24,300 nt of DNA, from positions 1 to 24,300 of IMG/VR virus record IMGVR_UViG_3300005664_003410; one strand, 5' to 3'. Positions within the stretch are counted from its first letter, which is position 1. Each line of letters opens with the position of its first letter. The DNA comes from a virus. Positions 22,930 through 24,300 of the stretch are shown here, piece by piece. Both the position numbers and the translations under genes were made by a program. Below the pieces are notes generated by a model. That model was given only the letters and a program-made list of their open reading frames with translations. It was not told the origin of the DNA and did no database searches.

Positions 22930-22930
22930 G

Positions 22931-23638
22931 ATGATACAAACTACAAAAATTTACTTAGTAACTAATATAGATAATAACCCAAATAAGGTCTATATAGGTA
23001 AAACCAAATCTTCAAGAAAATCTGCTCATAGATGTACATTTGGTTCTCAAATCACTTATAATTATATAGATCAAATAGATTCTTTAGATCAAAAAATTTG
23101 GAAACCTTTAGAATCATTTTGGATTGAACAATTTAGAGTATGGGGTTTTGAAGTGGTAAATTTAAATAATGGAGGAAGTGGACCTAGTTTTCATTCTAAA
23201 GAAACTAAATCCACCATGAGTAAAATTCGAAAAGGAAAACCTAAACCTAAAGGATTTGGAGAAAGAAATTCACAAGATAAAACTAGAAATATTAAAATAG
23301 GTAATTCTATGAGAGGAAGAATTCAAAGTGAAGAAGAAAAACAAAATCGAAGGATACCAAAACCTAAAGAATTTGGGGATAAAATTAGTAAGGCTTTAAC
23401 TGGAAAATCCAAATCTAAAGAACATATTAATAATATGATGAAAAATAGATTAGGTGTTATAGAAGCCACAATTAAAGCACTTAGTAAACCTATTATTCAA
23501 AAAGATCTAGAAGGTAATTTTATTAAAGAATGGCCTTCTACTAAATCAGCAAAAGAATGGTTAGGTAAAGGAGACATAACAGGATGTCTTTTAGGAAAAC
23601 AAAAAACAGCTGGTGGTTTTATTTGGGAATTTAAATAA
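22931..23638 (+). CDS. GIY-YIG homing endonuclease with NUMOD3 and NUMOD1-type segments
   Basis: A 235-residue predicted homing endonuclease. The catalytic domain starts at once: K6-I-Y8 (GIY position), V20-Y-I-G23-K-T (YIG position), R33 region, then WGFEVVNLNNGGSGPSFHS. Two NUMOD3-like basic segments follow (KIRKGKPKPKGFGERNS and KALTGKSKSKEHINN), and the C-terminal NUMOD1/IENR1 unit (STKSAKEWLGKGDITGCLLG, ending GGFIWEFK) is a DNA-binding helix-turn-helix. It lies between the DegT-like and WbqC genes. It lacks the Lys/Tyr-rich leader found before the other GIY-YIG gene. Confidence 0.88.
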   Translation: MIQTTKIYLVTNIDNNPNKVYIGKTKSSRKSAHRCTFGSQITYNYIDQIDSLDQKIWKPLESFWIEQFRVWGFEVVNLNNGGSGPSFHSKETKSTMSKIRKGKPKPKGFGERNSQDKTRNIKIGNSMRGRIQSEEEKQNRRIPKPKEFGDKISKALTGKSKSKEHINNMMKNRLGVIEATIKALSKPIIQKDLEGNFIKEWPSTKSAKEWLGKGDITGCLLGKQKTAGGFIWEFK

Positions 23639-23653
23639 AGGTTAGTATATTAA
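23622..23653 (+). promoter_or_regulatory. Candidate promoter before the WbqC-like gene
   Basis: TTTG at 23622-23625 (inside the end of the endonuclease gene), 20 bases, then TATATTAA at 23646-23653; the ATG follows 11 bases later. It shares ATTTGGGAA and spacing with the candidate at 21037. Confidence 0.45.
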
Positions 23654-23664
23654 AAATAAAATTT

Positions 23665-24300
23665 ATGAAAACAATAGGAATTATGCAGGGATATTTCTTC
23701 CCTTATATAGGTTATTTCCAACTTATAGATGCGGTTGATATTTATGTAAATCTTGATCATGTTTCATTTATGAAAGGAAGTTATATGACTAGAAATACAT
23801 TAAAAAATAATGTAGGAATAAATATTCCTTGTAAAGGAGGATCTCAAAATAAAACTTGTGATGCTGTAGAAGTTATTTTAGACCGAAAATGGTTTTCTAA
23901 TTTTAATAAAACTTTAGAATATCTTTATAAAAAAGAAACTAATTTTACTGAAATAATGGAAGTAATTCTAATCCCTTGGTATGATTGTTTAAATCAATAT
24001 TTTATTTATGATAATTATCCTTGTACTATTTCTAATTTCAATAGAATAATTATCCAACAAATTTGTGAATATTTAGATATAAAAACAAAACTTATTGATA
24101 CTTCATTTGGAATTACAGGTAAAAAGAAAAATGAAGGTTTACAAGATATTGTAAAATATTATGGGGGAACTCATTATATAAATGCTATTGGAGGACAAAA
24201 ACTTTATACTAAAGAAGACTTTGCTTCCCAAAATATAGATCTTACATTTATAAAAATGGGAGATGTGGAGTTTGATAACCCATATTCTTCAATACTTGAT
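23665..24300 (+). CDS. WbqC-family protein, 3' end outside the window
   Basis: The frame runs open from ATG 23665 to the window end (212 codons seen), so the C-terminus is missing. The start GIMQGYFFPYIGYFQLIDAV matches the family's I-x-Q-P-x-Y-x-P-x-x-G-Y-F opening, followed by D-x-Y-V-x-L-D-x-V. IGGQKLYTKEDF and NPYSSILD near the edge match the family's second half (G-x-x-L-Y ... F-x-P-x-L-S-x-x-D). WbqC proteins occur in O-antigen and glycan loci, often beside DegT aminotransferases; their reaction is not established. This fits the nearby DegT-like gene and glycosyltransferases. Confidence 0.85.
   Translation, partial: MKTIGIMQGYFFPYIGYFQLIDAVDIYVNLDHVSFMKGSYMTRNTLKNNVGINIPCKGGSQNKTCDAVEVILDRKWFSNFNKTLEYLYKKETNFTEIMEVILIPWYDCLNQYFIYDNYPCTISNFNRIIIQQICEYLDIKTKLIDTSFGITGKKKNEGLQDIVKYYGGTHYINAIGGQKLYTKEDFASQNIDLTFIKMGDVEFDNPYSSILD

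Overview
The window reads as a 24 kb, very A+T-rich stretch of a large tailed-phage genome with a T4-type replisome. All credible genes lie on the + strand, packed head to tail, often with 1-26 bp overlaps, and no gap exceeds about 60 bp once three short genes are counted. Points suggesting a Bacteroidota (flavobacterium-like) host: start codons have almost no Shine-Dalgarno sequence but A/T-rich leaders; there is a Bacteroidota-style lipoprotein signal; and several junctions carry TTTG-N19/20-TATATTWA, which resembles the -33 TTTG / -7 TAnnTTTG promoters of that phylum. The host assignment is an inference.

Region 1 (1-2780) is a nucleotide and metabolism block: the tail of an unknown gene, GTP cyclohydrolase I, a hotdog-fold acyl-CoA thioesterase, a P-loop kinase-like protein with an altered Walker A, a 52-residue small protein and a MazG/HisE-like NTP pyrophosphohydrolase.

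Region 2 (2784-12135) is the replication block: family B DNA polymerase, sliding clamp, GroES, GroEL, an unknown, clamp-loader ATPase (gp44-like), an unknown, a probable clamp-loader small subunit (gp62-like), a DUF1599/Nmad1-like protein, an HNH homing endonuclease, a Cas4/RecB-type PD-(D/E)XK nuclease with four cysteines suited to an Fe-S cluster, and a ribbon-helix-helix protein. The chaperonin pair sits between the clamp and its loader.

Region 3 (12157-24300) is mainly a glycan-type cassette: two GT-B glycosyltransferases, two GT-A glycosyltransferases, one GT10-like transferase, three SAM-methyltransferase-like proteins, a short DegT-like protein and a WbqC-family protein cut by the window end. 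Mixed in are a cysteine-rich secreted lipoprotein, a 2H phosphoesterase, a zinc-ribbon protein and two GIY-YIG homing endonucleases. The cassette could build or attach a modified sugar on phage DNA, virion proteins or the host surface; the sequence does not say which.

Most interesting items: the chaperonin pair inside the replisome operon; the phage-borne glycan cassette; the lipoprotein and 2H phosphoesterase as candidate host-interaction or counter-defence genes; an out-of-frame N-terminal module before the first GIY-YIG gene that resembles the N-terminus of the HNH endonuclease; and the repeated promoter motif.
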